37,882 nt of DNA from Desulfarculus sp. (GCA_003605055.1 QZKP01000022.1:1-37882); one strand, 5' to 3'. Shown: positions 7,910-16,355, counted from the stretch's first letter. Notes: a model not told the origin generated them from the letters alone. Made by a program: numbers and translations.

Positions 7910-8781
7910 TAGCCCTTCTCGCCGAAAAGGCCCTGGGGTTTGATGCTCAGCACCACGGCCATGATGAAGAACATGAGGATCAGGCTGAACTGGGGAAACA
8001 GGAGCACCCCGAAGGATTGCAGCTCGCCTATCAGGAAGGAAGCCACCACCGCCCCCAGCAGGCTGCCCAGGCCGCCCACCACCACCACCACGAAGGCGTC
8101 CATGCCCACCACCGTGGCCATGCCCGGGTAGATGCCCATGATGGGCCCGGCGATCACTCCAGCCAGGCCGGCCAGGCCGGCGCCCAGGGCGAAGACCATG
8201 TTGAACACCCGGGGGGTGTCCGTGCCCAGGGCGCTGACCATCACTGGATTGGTGATGGCCGCACGCACGATCATGCCCAGGTTGGTCTTGAACAACACCA
8301 GGGCCAGGGCCGCCAGCACCGCCAAACCGAAGAAGAAGATGAACAGGCGGTACAGCGGGTAGGTGGAGCCCAGAATCTGCAGCGAGCCCGTCAGGGAAGG
8401 CGGTATCTTCACCGGCAAGGGCTCGGTGCCCCAGCCCCATTTGACCAGCTCCAAGATCACCAGGGACAGGCCGATGGTCAACATCAGCTCGAACAGGTGC
8501 CCGGCCTCGTGCACCGGCCGCAGCAGAAAGTGCTCGGTGAGCGAACCGGCCGCGGCGGCCAGCAGGGGACCCAGGAGCAGGGACACCCAAAAGTTGCCGG
8601 TGATGCCCAGCACGCTGTAGCCCAGGTAGGCGCCCAGCATGTAAAAGGAGGCGTGGGCCAGGTTGAGCACCCCCATCATCCCAAAGACGATGCTCAGGCC
8701 CGAGGCCACCAGGAAGATCAGCACCCCGTAGACCAGCCCGTGCAGGCAGGTGATCAGGATGGTCGTCAAATCAATGGCCAT
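7909..8781 (-). CDS. livH: ABC transporter permease LivH (system 1)
   Basis: This 290-residue LivH-type permease forms the transmembrane channel with LivM. It has the family start GLVYGVLIFLVASGLSIVFG, the loop VLNLAHASFYMLGAY near residue 40, and the C-terminal stretch VVVVVGGLGSLLGAVVASFL near residue 230 before IKPQGLFGEKG. AGGGAAGG lies about nine bases before the ATG. It is the first transporter gene after the XRE-cupin regulator (stop 8837) and is probably read from that regulator's promoter near 9604-9574. Confidence 0.93.
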   Translation of the reverse strand: MAIDLTTILITCLHGLVYGVLIFLVASGLSIVFGMMGVLNLAHASFYMLGAYLGYSVLGITGNFWVSLLLGPLLAAAAGSLTEHFLLRPVHEAGHLFELMLTIGLSLVILELVKWGWGTEPLPVKIPPSLTGSLQILGSTYPLYRLFIFFFGLAVLAALALVLFKTNLGMIVRAAITNPVMVSALGTDTPRVFNMVFALGAGLAGLAGVIAGPIMGIYPGMATVVGMDAFVVVVVGGLGSLLGAVVASFLIGELQSFGVLLFPQFSLILMFFIMAVVLSIKPQGLFGEKG

Positions 8782-8814
8782 ATGTTGCAGCCTTCCCTAA
8801 GATTCCCCGGCGAT

Positions 8815-8828
8815 CCGGCCGCGGCCGG
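8815..8828. repeat. 14-bp perfect palindrome between regulator and livH
   Basis: CCGGCCGCGGCCGG is its own reverse complement. It sits just past the stop codon of the XRE-cupin gene and about 34 bases before the livH start, on the transcribed strand of the operon. There is no T run. It could be a weak mRNA hairpin or simply a GC-rich chance palindrome. Confidence 0.4.
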
Positions 8829-8836
8829 CCTCTATT

Positions 8837-9394
8837 TCAAGGCGTGAAGATCACGATCAGGCATTTGGTCTGGGAGCAATTCAGCGCCGAGCCCCGGTGC
8901 GGAATGTCCGCGTCGATGTAGATGCAGTCCCCCTCTTCCATGACGTACTCCTGGCCGCCCACCTCGAAACGCATGGTGCCCTCCACCACCAGGAGCATCT
9001 CCTCGCCCTTGTGCTGGAAAAAAGGATGGTGCTTAACCTTGGCCGGTATGGTCAGGAGGTAGGGCTCCATGTGCTTGTGGGGGAACTTGTGGGCCAGGGT
9101 CTCGTAGGCGTAGCCAAAGACCGAGCCGTCCCGGGCCATCAATTGGCGCTCGTCCTGCTTGACCAGGGAGACCCTTGTTCCGGCCAGGCCCTCCCCGAAC
9201 AACTCGGAAATGCCCACGCGCAGGGCCTTGGCTATGTTGAGCAGGGTGGAAACCGGCGGGGCCTTGCCGGAGTTTTCCAGCTTGGAAAGATAGCCTTTAC
9301 TGATGCCCGATTTTTTGGCCAGCGCCTCCAGGGTGAACCCTTTGGCCCTGCGAATTCGGCGAATGTTTTTGCCTATTTCCGATTCGGGCAGCAT
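8837..9394 (-). CDS. XRE-family transcription regulator with cupin sensor domain
   Basis: This 185-residue regulator has two parts. Residues about 8-63 form an XRE helix-turn-helix (IRRIRRAKGFTLEALAKKSG, then SKGYLSKLENSGKAPPVSTL). Residues about 110-185 form a small cupin barrel (HPFFQHKGEEMLLVVEGTMR, then GDCIYIDADIPHRGSALN) able to bind a metal or small ligand. Proteins of this shape often control nearby transport and catabolic genes in response to a substrate. The start is the ATG at 9392-9394. Its promoter region carries a perfect inverted repeat on the predicted start site, so autoregulation is likely. The regulator precedes LivHMGF, the binding protein and BKACE on the same strand and probably controls all of them. 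Confidence 0.9.
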   Translation of the reverse strand: MLPESEIGKNIRRIRRAKGFTLEALAKKSGISKGYLSKLENSGKAPPVSTLLNIAKALRVGISELFGEGLAGTRVSLVKQDERQLMARDGSVFGYAYETLAHKFPHKHMEPYLLTIPAKVKHHPFFQHKGEEMLLVVEGTMRFEVGGQEYVMEEGDCIYIDADIPHRGSALNCSQTKCLIVIFTP

Positions 9395-9559
9395 ACCGGA
9401 AAACTCTTTCCCCGCTGGTGGCGTGGAAGCCTTCTCGCCCTGGAGCCTGCATGCGGTCCAGGCAGGGCCTTATTTGCCAACAGGAAACTGCGCAAGCCTG
9501 AGCAGGGAGGGCTCCTTCCTGGATATGGAGGAAAATATCTTGTGGTTACACGCGGCGCG

Positions 9560-9609
9560 ATAGTTTCCTATCAGGAAACTATATAACTGATCCGAGTGCG
9601 CCGTGTCAA
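9560..9609 (-). promoter_or_regulatory. Candidate promoter and operator of the XRE-cupin/Liv/BKACE unit
   Basis: On the minus strand a perfect TTGACA (9604-9609) is followed after 17 bases by TTATAT, or after 18 by TATATA (9580-9586). Overlapping the -10 end and the expected start site near 9574 is a perfect inverted repeat. ATAGTTTCCT and its reverse complement (9560-9569 and 9573-9582, plus-strand order) are separated by three bases. A further half-site AGGAAACT lies at 9482-9489, inside the leader. This is the geometry of a repressor operator; the XRE-cupin protein, encoded next, is the obvious candidate ligand. The remaining leader (9395-9559) holds no other recognised element. Confidence 0.65.
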
Positions 9610-9632
9610 CCACCCAAGCCGCCTCTTTCGGC

Positions 9633-10376
9633 TCAGGCCATGTGCGCCCCGCCGTCCACGTTGATGGTCTGTCCGGTTATGTAGGAAGCCTCATCCGAGG
9701 CCAGGAATACGATAAGGCGGGCCACCTCTTCCGGACGGCCCAGGCGCCGCAGGGGCACCATGAACTGGGTGAAGAGCTTGAGCATGTCCTGGGGTACCGT
9801 CTTGAGCATCTCGGTGTCTATGGTGCCTGGCGAGACGCAGTTGACCCGCACCCCCTTGGGACCCAGCTCCTTGGCCGCGGTGCGAGTCAGGCCCACCACC
9901 CCGCCCTTGGAGGCCGCATAATTGAGCTGGCCGGGGTTGCCGTAGCGGGAGGTGGAGGAGAGGTTGATGATGGCGCCGCTGCCCTGCCGGCGCATGGGGA
10001 TCATGGCCGCCTGCAGGCAGTTGAACACGCCCGTGAGATTCACCGCGATCACCTGATCCCACTGGTCCGGGGTCATCTTATGGCCCATGGCGTCGCGGGT
10101 GATGCCGGCGTTATTCACCAGAACGTCCAAACCGCCCAGCTTCTCCACGGTGTCGGCGACCATGCGCGCCGCGAAGTCGCGGTCGGCCACATTCCCGGCC
10201 ACCACCAGGCAGCGGCCGCCCATTTTCTCGATCTCCGCCGCCAGCGGCCGCAGAGCCGCCTCGTCCAGGTCGTTGATGGCCACGGCCGCACCCTCAGCCG
10301 CCAAAGTGCGGGCGGCGGCCGCACCGATGCCCCGGGCCGCACCGGTGACGATGGCCACCTTGTCCTTTAGCTTCAT
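9633..10376 (-). CDS. SDR-family oxidoreductase (FabG-like 3-oxoacyl reductase)
   Basis: This 247-residue short-chain dehydrogenase is close to FabG in length and motifs. It has TGAARGIG at residues 11-18, NNAG at 88-91, catalytic Ser141, Tyr153 and Lys157 (YAASK), and the end YITGQTINVDGGAHMA. Asp36 in INDLDE at the end of the second strand points to NAD rather than NADP, fitting an oxidative catabolic role as a 3-hydroxyacyl-CoA dehydrogenase, though this is inference. It is the last gene of the beta-oxidation unit, preceded by a GC hairpin that ends next to its ribosome-binding site GAGGCGAG. The XRE promoter begins just beyond its stop codon. Confidence 0.9.
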   Translation of the reverse strand: MKLKDKVAIVTGAARGIGAAAARTLAAEGAAVAINDLDEAALRPLAAEIEKMGGRCLVVAGNVADRDFAARMVADTVEKLGGLDVLVNNAGITRDAMGHKMTPDQWDQVIAVNLTGVFNCLQAAMIPMRRQGSGAIINLSSTSRYGNPGQLNYAASKGGVVGLTRTAAKELGPKGVRVNCVSPGTIDTEMLKTVPQDMLKLFTQFMVPLRRLGRPEEVARLIVFLASDEASYITGQTINVDGGAHMA

Positions 10377-10388
10377 ATCTCGCCTCTT

Positions 10389-10427
10389 GCCCGGCCGCGC
10401 CGGCGTCGCCGCCGGCGCGGCCCGGGC
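10389..10427 (-). repeat. GC-rich hairpin between thiolase and SDR genes
   Basis: GCCCGGCCGCGCCGGC (10389-10404) pairs with 10411-10427 with a single bulged C, giving 12 plus 4 base pairs around a six-base loop. It lies after the thiolase stop codon and ends about 12 bases before the SDR start codon, so it abuts the SDR ribosome-binding site. With no U run it is not a normal terminator. Effects on mRNA decay or SDR translation are plausible. Confidence 0.65.
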
Positions 10428-10437
10428 TGGGGCCTGC

Positions 10438-11640
10438 TCAGCCCTCGTACTCGATGATGGTGGCCACGCCCTGGCCGCCGCCCACGCAGGCGTTGGCGCA
10501 GCCGTAGCGGCCGCCCTTGGCCGCCAGGATGCGGGCCAGGGTGCCGATCAGACGGTTGCCGGTGGCGCCCAAGGGGTGTCCAATGGCCAGGCCGCCGCCC
10601 ATGACGTTGACCCGCTCTGGGGCCAGGCCCAGCTCGGCGATGCAGTTTAGGGCCACGATGGCGAAGGCCTCGTTGATCTCCCAGAAGTCAATGTCGCTGG
10701 CCTGGAGCCCAACCGCCTTGAGGGCCTTCTGGCTGGCGGGCACCGGGCCGTAACCCATGATGGTGGGGTCAACGCCGGCGAAACCTATGGAGCGGATGGT
10801 GGCCAGGGGCTTTATGCCTTTGGCGGCCGCCTTTTCCTTTGACATCAAGATCAGGCCGGTGGCCGCGGCGTTGAGCGGGGAGGAGTTGCCCGCGGTGATC
10901 ACGCCGTCCTTCTTAAAGGCCGGCTTGAGCTGGGCCAATTCCTCCAGGCTGGCGTCGCCGCGCACCGCCTGGTCCTTGTCCACGGTCATGGTTCTGCCGT
11001 CGGACTGGGGGGCCTCGATGGGCAGTATTTCGCCGTCGAAGAAGCCCTCGGCCTGGGCCTGGGCCGCCCGCTGGTGGGAGCGCACCGCCCACTTATCCAT
11101 GTCTTCTTTGGTGAACTTGGTCTGAGCGAAGAGCTTCTCGGCGGTGAGCCCCATGTTCATGGCCGTGGCCATGTCCCAGTGCTGGTACTCGGGGGCCAGG
11201 AACAGGGCCAGGTTGGGGGCCACCAGGCCGCGGTCAGTGGTGACGCCGCCCATGGGCACCCGGGTCATGTGCTCCATGCCGCCCACCATCACCACGTCGG
11301 CGAAGCCCTGGGCGATCTCCATGAAGCCGATATGCACCCCGGCCATGGCCGAGCCGCACTGCTGGTCCACGAACTTGGCCGCGATGGTCTCGGGTAGGTT
11401 GGCCAGCAGGATGGGGCTGCGGCCGCCGTAAGCCCACTGCTCGCCCACGCCGGTGGCCGAGCCCAGCAGGAAGTCGTCTATCTCCTTGGCCTCGATGCCC
11501 GTGCGCTTGATCAGCTCGGGCAAGACCTTGGCCAGCAACTCGTCGGCCCGCAGGGCGTGGAACCAGTCGCGGCCGGGGTCGCGGGGACGGGAGCGGGATT
11601 GGGCCGTACGCAGGTAGCCAGCGATAACTACTTCTTGCAT
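10438..11640 (-). CDS. Acetyl-CoA acyltransferase (thiolase, FadA-like)
   Basis: This 400-residue thiolase cleaves 3-ketoacyl-CoA to acetyl-CoA plus a shortened acyl-CoA. The nucleophile is Cys95 in VDQQCGSAMAG, NEAFA carries the substrate-contact Asn, His355 is in GHPLGATG, and the acid/base Cys385 is in ACVGGGQG. All positions expected for an active degradative thiolase are kept. AAAGGAG lies about nine bases before the ATG, overlapping the end of the TetR gene three bases upstream. It is co-transcribed with the ligase, FadB-like and acyl-CoA dehydrogenase genes and supplies the final step of that set. Confidence 0.94.
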   Translation of the reverse strand: MQEVVIAGYLRTAQSRSRPRDPGRDWFHALRADELLAKVLPELIKRTGIEAKEIDDFLLGSATGVGEQWAYGGRSPILLANLPETIAAKFVDQQCGSAMAGVHIGFMEIAQGFADVVMVGGMEHMTRVPMGGVTTDRGLVAPNLALFLAPEYQHWDMATAMNMGLTAEKLFAQTKFTKEDMDKWAVRSHQRAAQAQAEGFFDGEILPIEAPQSDGRTMTVDKDQAVRGDASLEELAQLKPAFKKDGVITAGNSSPLNAAATGLILMSKEKAAAKGIKPLATIRSIGFAGVDPTIMGYGPVPASQKALKAVGLQASDIDFWEINEAFAIVALNCIAELGLAPERVNVMGGGLAIGHPLGATGNRLIGTLARILAAKGGRYGCANACVGGGQGVATIIEYEG

Positions 11641-11643
11641 TTG

Positions 11644-12324
11644 TCAATCTCCTTTGGGTTTCCTGGGGCGGGGCGTCCCTGGTCTGCGCCTGCGGCTCCA
11701 ATGCGGGCGGGGGGCCTCGGCGGCAGGCGTCTCTGAGCTGAGGATTCCTTCCATGACTACGTCCACGATGGGGTCCACCGTGGCCAACAGGTCGCGTTTG
11801 CGGTCCGAAAGCAGCCAGTTCACGGTCACGTGATCTACCGCCCCCATGAGCACCGAGCGGATGATGTAGGGGTCGATGTCCGGACGGAACTCGCCGTTGT
11901 CTACACCCTCCTGAACGATTTTGGTGATGGCTTGGAAGCCTTCGCGGATCAGGCGATAGCCCTCGGTCTCGCGGAATTTATGGTTGGTCTTAAGTATCAC
12001 CAAGTTCAGCACCGCATAGTCCGGGTAGTGCTTCCACATGTGCAGATACATGTAGACCATGGCCCGCAGGCGGTTGGCCGCGCCCTTGATCAGTTCGATG
12101 TGGAAGCGCACCACCTCGCCGTAACGATCGGTGAAGGCCTTGGGGATGTGAAAGAGCAGGTTCTCCTTACTGGAGAAATACTCGTAGATGGTGCCTTCGG
12201 AGACCCGGGCCCGGCGGGCGATGGCCGCAATGGTAGCGTCCTGGAAGCCCTTGTCCGCAAAGACCTTCAGGGCCGCGTCCAGGATGCGCTGCTTGCGCTC
12301 TTCGCTCTTGGTCTGGTTGCTCAA
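11644..12324 (-). CDS. TetR-family transcription regulator (FadR/PsrA-like role)
   Basis: This is a 226-residue TetR protein. The N-terminal helix-turn-helix spans residues about 10-55 (ILDAALKVFADKGFQDATIA, then RARVSEGTIYEYFSSKENLL). A helical ligand domain follows. The last 25 or so residues are a basic, proline-rich tail (about 200-226, rich in Arg, Pro and Lys), unusual for the family. The start is a TTG at 12322-12324, as no ATG or GTG fits before the DNA-binding domain. It is embedded within the beta-oxidation operon between the acyl-CoA dehydrogenase and thiolase genes, so it probably senses an acyl-CoA and represses its own operon. Its operator is not identified; the inverted repeats at 18343-18370 or 31456-31469 are candidates. 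Confidence 0.9.
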   Translation of the reverse strand: MSNQTKSEERKQRILDAALKVFADKGFQDATIAAIARRARVSEGTIYEYFSSKENLLFHIPKAFTDRYGEVVRFHIELIKGAANRLRAMVYMYLHMWKHYPDYAVLNLVILKTNHKFRETEGYRLIREGFQAITKIVQEGVDNGEFRPDIDPYIIRSVLMGAVDHVTVNWLLSDRKRDLLATVDPIVDVVMEGILSSETPAAEAPRPHWSRRRRPGTPRPRKPKGD

Positions 12325-12351
12325 AAGGCTATCTCTTTTCCCACGCCATGC

Positions 12352-14154
12352 CTAGTCCGCGAACAGCTTGTCGGTCATGGCCGCGGTCAGCCCGTCGTCC
12401 TCCAGCAGGCGGGCGTGCAGGCCGGCGGCCTTGGGCAGCTCGTAGTGGAAGAAATAGCGCATGGTCATCAGCTTGCCCTGGTAGAAGTCGGCCTCGCCCG
12501 CGCTGGGGCCGCCGGCCAGGGCCGCGGCCGCGGCCAGGCCCTGCAGCAGCCACTGCCAGGCGACCGCCACCAGGCCGAAGAGCTCCAGGTACAGGGTGGC
12601 GTCGGCCAGAAAGACCTCGATCTGGCCCTTGGCCGCCAGGGCCAGCTTGGCCTGGGTGGCCTCCTGCAAGAGGTCCAGGGCCTGGCGCAGGCGCTGGGCA
12701 TAGGGCTTTAGCTCGTCGTGCGCCTGGGCCGCCTGCAGGGTGGCCTCCACCTCCTCCCGGAACAGCGCCAGGGCCCGGCCCTGGTGCATGACGGCCTTGC
12801 GGCCCAACAGGTCCATGGCCTGGATGCCGGTGGTGCCCTCGTGGATGGGGTGGATGCGCACGTCGCGGTAGTACTGTTCCAAGGGGAACTCGTCGCAGTA
12901 GCCGTAGCCGCCCAGTATCTGCAACCCGGTGCTGGTCGAGAGGATGCCCATCTCCGAAGGGTAACTCTTGACCACCGGCGTGATCAGGTCCAGGAGCAGG
13001 GCGTAGCGCTCACGCTGCTCCTGGGGCCCGTAATGGCTCAGGTCGCTGTACTTGGCCGCTTGCAACAACAGGGCCAGGGAGCCCTCCACCACCGCCCGCT
13101 GAAACAGCAGCATGCGCTTGACGTCGGCATGCTCGATGATCATCACCGGCGGCTGGCTGGGGTCCTTGGACTCCACCTTGCGCCCCTGCGGCCGCTCACG
13201 GGCGTATTGCAAGGAGGCGTAGTAGGCGCCAGAGGTGCAGGCCGCGGCCTGCATGCCCACGCTGATGCGGGCCTCATTCATCATCTGGAACATGTAGGCC
13301 AAGCCCCGGTGGGGCTCGCCCACCAGCCAGCCGCGGCAGTCGCCCTCCTCGCCCAGGCTGAGCTGCACGATGGGGCAGCCGCGGTAGCCCAACTTATGGA
13401 AGACGCCGGCCGCGTGCAGGTCGTTGGGCACCAGGCCCGCTTGTTCGGGCCGCAGCTTGGGCACCACGAACAGACTGATGCCCTTGACCCCCATAGGGGC
13501 GCCGGCGATGCGGGCCAGCATCAGGTGCACCACGTTGTCCACGCCGTCGTGGTCAGCGGCGGAGATGAATATCTTCTGGCCGCGCAACAGGTAGTAACCC
13601 TGGTCCGTGGGCTCGGCCAGCGTGGCCACGTCCGACAGCGAGCTGCCGGCCTGGGGCTCGGTGAGGGCCATGGTGCCCTGCCAGGCGCCGGAGAGCATGC
13701 GGGGCACGTAGGTCTCTTGCAGCTCCCGGCTGCCGAAGCTCAGGATCAGGTGAGCGGCGCCGGTGGTCAGTCCGGTGTAGGCCGAGCCCGAGAAGTTGGC
13801 CGAGCCCATGATGAAGTGGGCGGCGGTGGTGATGGTCACCGGGAGCTGCTGGCCCTCCATCTCATAGGGGAAGTTGGCACCGAACCAGTAGCCCTCGCCG
13901 TAGGCCCGCAGGAACTCCCGCACCGCCGGCTGCACCTTGACCTGCCCATCCTCCAGGCGGGGCGGATTGCGGTCCATGTCCGCGAAGTGGGGGAAGAGCA
14001 TCTCATCCGACAGGCGCAGGGCCGTGTCCAGGACCAGGTCGAACACCTGGCGGTCGTGATCGGCGAAGTAGGGGCAGGCGGTCAGCTCTTGGGCCCGCAG
14101 GACCTCGTAGAGCACGAACTTCAGGTTGCGCAGGCTGACGTAGCGGGAGGCCAT
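12352..14154 (-). CDS. Acyl-CoA dehydrogenase, DmdC-type (about 600 residues)
   Basis: This 600-residue FAD enzyme belongs to the long acyl-CoA dehydrogenase class that includes 3-methylmercaptopropionyl-CoA dehydrogenase. It begins with the short N-terminal element NLKFVLYEVL. The flavin/substrate motif MALTEPQAGSSLSD follows near residue 162, then GLQILGGYGYCDEFPLEQYY near 410, and the catalytic base Glu439 in HEGTTGIQ. Residues after about 460 form the extra C-terminal helical domain of this class. It would oxidise a saturated acyl-CoA to the 2-enoyl-CoA, passing electrons to ETF. ETF genes are not in the window. AAGGAG precedes the ATG, and the gene follows the FadB-like gene by 12 bases. 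A paralogue lies at 18640-20460; chain-length preference is not readable. Confidence 0.93.
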   Translation of the reverse strand: MASRYVSLRNLKFVLYEVLRAQELTACPYFADHDRQVFDLVLDTALRLSDEMLFPHFADMDRNPPRLEDGQVKVQPAVREFLRAYGEGYWFGANFPYEMEGQQLPVTITTAAHFIMGSANFSGSAYTGLTTGAAHLILSFGSRELQETYVPRMLSGAWQGTMALTEPQAGSSLSDVATLAEPTDQGYYLLRGQKIFISAADHDGVDNVVHLMLARIAGAPMGVKGISLFVVPKLRPEQAGLVPNDLHAAGVFHKLGYRGCPIVQLSLGEEGDCRGWLVGEPHRGLAYMFQMMNEARISVGMQAAACTSGAYYASLQYARERPQGRKVESKDPSQPPVMIIEHADVKRMLLFQRAVVEGSLALLLQAAKYSDLSHYGPQEQRERYALLLDLITPVVKSYPSEMGILSTSTGLQILGGYGYCDEFPLEQYYRDVRIHPIHEGTTGIQAMDLLGRKAVMHQGRALALFREEVEATLQAAQAHDELKPYAQRLRQALDLLQEATQAKLALAAKGQIEVFLADATLYLELFGLVAVAWQWLLQGLAAAAALAGGPSAGEADFYQGKLMTMRYFFHYELPKAAGLHARLLEDDGLTAAMTDKLFAD

Positions 14155-14166
14155 GACGCTCCTTCC

Positions 14167-16296
14167 TTAGCTCTGGTAAAAGGTCTTGTCGCTGGCGGCC
14201 ATGTCCTCCAGGAGCTGCGCCGGCTGGTAGCGCACGCCGTAGCGAGCCTCCAGCTCCTTAAGCTTGGCCACCACCTTGGGCAGTCCCCACTTGTCCGCGT
14301 AGCGCAGGATGCCGCCGCGGTAAGGCGGGAAGCCGGTGCCGTAGATCATGGCCAGATCCATGTCCGCCGGCCGGTCGCAGATGCCCTCCTGAATCATGTA
14401 GGCCGCCTCGTTGATGCCGCCCGCCAGCATGGCGTCAATGATCTCCTGCTGGCTCATCTCGCGCGGCTGCACCTTGTGCTCCATGTAGTATTTGATCACC
14501 GCCTCCACCACCCGCGGGTTGGGCACCGGCGGGTTCTGGCTGTAGTCCAGATAGCCCCTGCCGGTCTTGCGGCCGTAGTCGCCCACCTGGTAGATGGCCT
14601 CGGTGAGGGGATGCACGGCGTAGCGCGGGCCCAGACGCTTCTCGAAGGTCTTGTTCACGTGGTAGTTGATGTCAATGCCGGTGAGGTCGCTCAGGACCGC
14701 TGGTCCCATGGGCATGCCGAAATCCATCATGGCCTTCTCTATGGCCGCGCCGTTGACGCCGTCGGCGATGAGGTACACCGCTCCGCCCATGAGGCCGCCC
14801 AACTGCCGCGAGACATAGAATCCGGGGCCGTCGTTCACCACCACCGGCACCTTTTTGATGGCCCGGGCAAAGGCCACGGAGGTGGCCAGAGTCTGGTCGG
14901 AGGTGCGCTGGGCGCAGATGATCTCCAACAGGGGCATGCGCTCGGCCGGGTTGAAGAAATGCAGGCCGATCATGCGGCCAGGGTCGGTGAGCACGCTGGC
15001 CATCTCGGTGATGGGCAGGGCCGAGGTGTTGGTGCCGAAGACCACATCCGGCCGGCAGACGCCCTCCAGCTTCTTCCAGATGTCCTGCTTGACCTGCATC
15101 TTCTCCAGAACGGCCTCGATCACCAGATCCACGCCGGCCAGGTCCTCCAGGCGGGTGGTGGTGGTGAGCTTCTTGGCCAATAGCTCCTCTAGGGCCTGAG
15201 GAGTGATCTTGTTCTTCTTGAGCTTGTAGGCGAAGGTCTTCTTGACCGACTCCACGCCCTTGGACACGGCCTGCTCGTTGATGTCCCACAGCACGCACTC
15301 GAAGCCGTTTGACAGAAGCAGGTGCGCGATGCCGCAGCCCATGACCCCGCCGCCCAGCATGCCCACCTTCTTGATGGGAGCCGGCTGGAGGCCTTTGATG
15401 CGCGGCAGGCGGCCGGCGGCCCGCTCGTTGAGGAATATGCCGATGAGGTTCTTGGCCACGTCGGAGACCAGGCAGTCGCCGAACATGTCCATCTCCACCT
15501 CGATGTCGCGCAGGTAGTCGGCCGTGAGGCCGCGCTCAAAGCACTCCATGATCTTCCAGGGCGCGATGTAGCCCCTGGCCTTTTGGGCCATCATGCTGCG
15601 GCCATAGGCCAAGAGGGCCTTCTTCTCGGCCGCGCTGGGCAGGCGGGTGAAGCGCTGGCTGGCCATGCGGGTGGCGGTGGTCATCTGACCGGAGAGGAAT
15701 TTTTGGGCCGCGGCCAGAGCCGCTTTCAGCAGCCCCTCCGCCGGCGCCACCTGGTCCACCAGACCGTAGGAGAAGGCCTGGTCGGCCTTGATGAACTTGC
15801 CGGTGGTGATCATGTCCATGGCGTTGGGCAGGCCGATGAGCCGGGGCAGGCGTTGGGTGCCGCCGGCGCCTGGCAACAGGCCCAGCTTCACCTCGGGCAG
15901 GCCCAGATTCACGCCGGCGGCAGCCACCCGGTAGTGGCAGGCCATGGCGATCTCCAGGCCGCCGCCCAGGCAGTTGCCGTTGACGGCCGCGATGATGGGC
16001 TTGCGGCTCATCTCCAGGGCGTTGTGGAACTCGTGGTTCTTCTTGAGCAAGGGCAGGAACCGCGCCTTGTCGGTTATCTTGACCAGTTGGGTGATGTCCG
16101 CCCCGGCCACGAAGTTCTTGCCCGTGCCGGTGAGCACGATGGCCTTGACGCCCTGGTCGGCCCAGGCCTGCTGCACGGCATCCACAAACTCCAGCACCAT
16201 GTGCTCGGAGAGCTGGTTCACCGGCGGGTTGTTAAAGGCGATGACGGCGACGCCGTCCATGACCTCCACCTTCAGCCACTTATAATCGGTCTGCAT
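14167..16296 (-). CDS. Enoyl-CoA hydratase/3-hydroxyacyl-CoA dehydrogenase (FadB/FadJ-like)
   Basis: This 709-residue fusion enzyme catalyses the two middle steps of beta-oxidation. Residues about 1-190 are the crotonase part: GTGKNFVAGADI near 57-68 with GGGLEIAMACHYR, and the two catalytic glutamates Glu115 and Glu135 (LPEVKLGLLPGAGG). From about residue 310 the dehydrogenase part begins with KVGMLGGGVMGCGIAH, followed by NTSALPI, LHFFNPAERM and NDGPGFYVSRQLGG. A second C-terminal helical repeat ends with the typical GTGFPPYRGG. The Asn usual in PGFxxNR is Ser here, a variant also known in other multifunctional proteins. It is the second gene of the operon, after the acyl-CoA ligase and before the acyl-CoA dehydrogenase. 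Confidence 0.94.
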   Translation of the reverse strand: MQTDYKWLKVEVMDGVAVIAFNNPPVNQLSEHMVLEFVDAVQQAWADQGVKAIVLTGTGKNFVAGADITQLVKITDKARFLPLLKKNHEFHNALEMSRKPIIAAVNGNCLGGGLEIAMACHYRVAAAGVNLGLPEVKLGLLPGAGGTQRLPRLIGLPNAMDMITTGKFIKADQAFSYGLVDQVAPAEGLLKAALAAAQKFLSGQMTTATRMASQRFTRLPSAAEKKALLAYGRSMMAQKARGYIAPWKIMECFERGLTADYLRDIEVEMDMFGDCLVSDVAKNLIGIFLNERAAGRLPRIKGLQPAPIKKVGMLGGGVMGCGIAHLLLSNGFECVLWDINEQAVSKGVESVKKTFAYKLKKNKITPQALEELLAKKLTTTTRLEDLAGVDLVIEAVLEKMQVKQDIWKKLEGVCRPDVVFGTNTSALPITEMASVLTDPGRMIGLHFFNPAERMPLLEIICAQRTSDQTLATSVAFARAIKKVPVVVNDGPGFYVSRQLGGLMGGAVYLIADGVNGAAIEKAMMDFGMPMGPAVLSDLTGIDINYHVNKTFEKRLGPRYAVHPLTEAIYQVGDYGRKTGRGYLDYSQNPPVPNPRVVEAVIKYYMEHKVQPREMSQQEIIDAMLAGGINEAAYMIQEGICDRPADMDLAMIYGTGFPPYRGGILRYADKWGLPKVVAKLKELEARYGVRYQPAQLLEDMAASDKTFYQS

Positions 16297-16355
16297 AGCC
16301 CTCTTCTCTCAATCTCGGGTCCATATCAGGGGGCGCTGGTTCGCGGTTGCGCGGC

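Noticed and set aside
7910..8590. Longer livM frame extending into livH
   Set aside because: The extension is not membrane-like and overlaps livH; the ATG at 7909 is coupled to the livH stop.
12718..15183. A plus-strand open frame of about 820 codons opposite the acyl-CoA dehydrogenase and FadB-like genes
   Set aside because: It is a GC-rich mirror frame rich in His, Gln, Gly and Val with no recognisable domain; the opposite strand encodes two clear enzymes.
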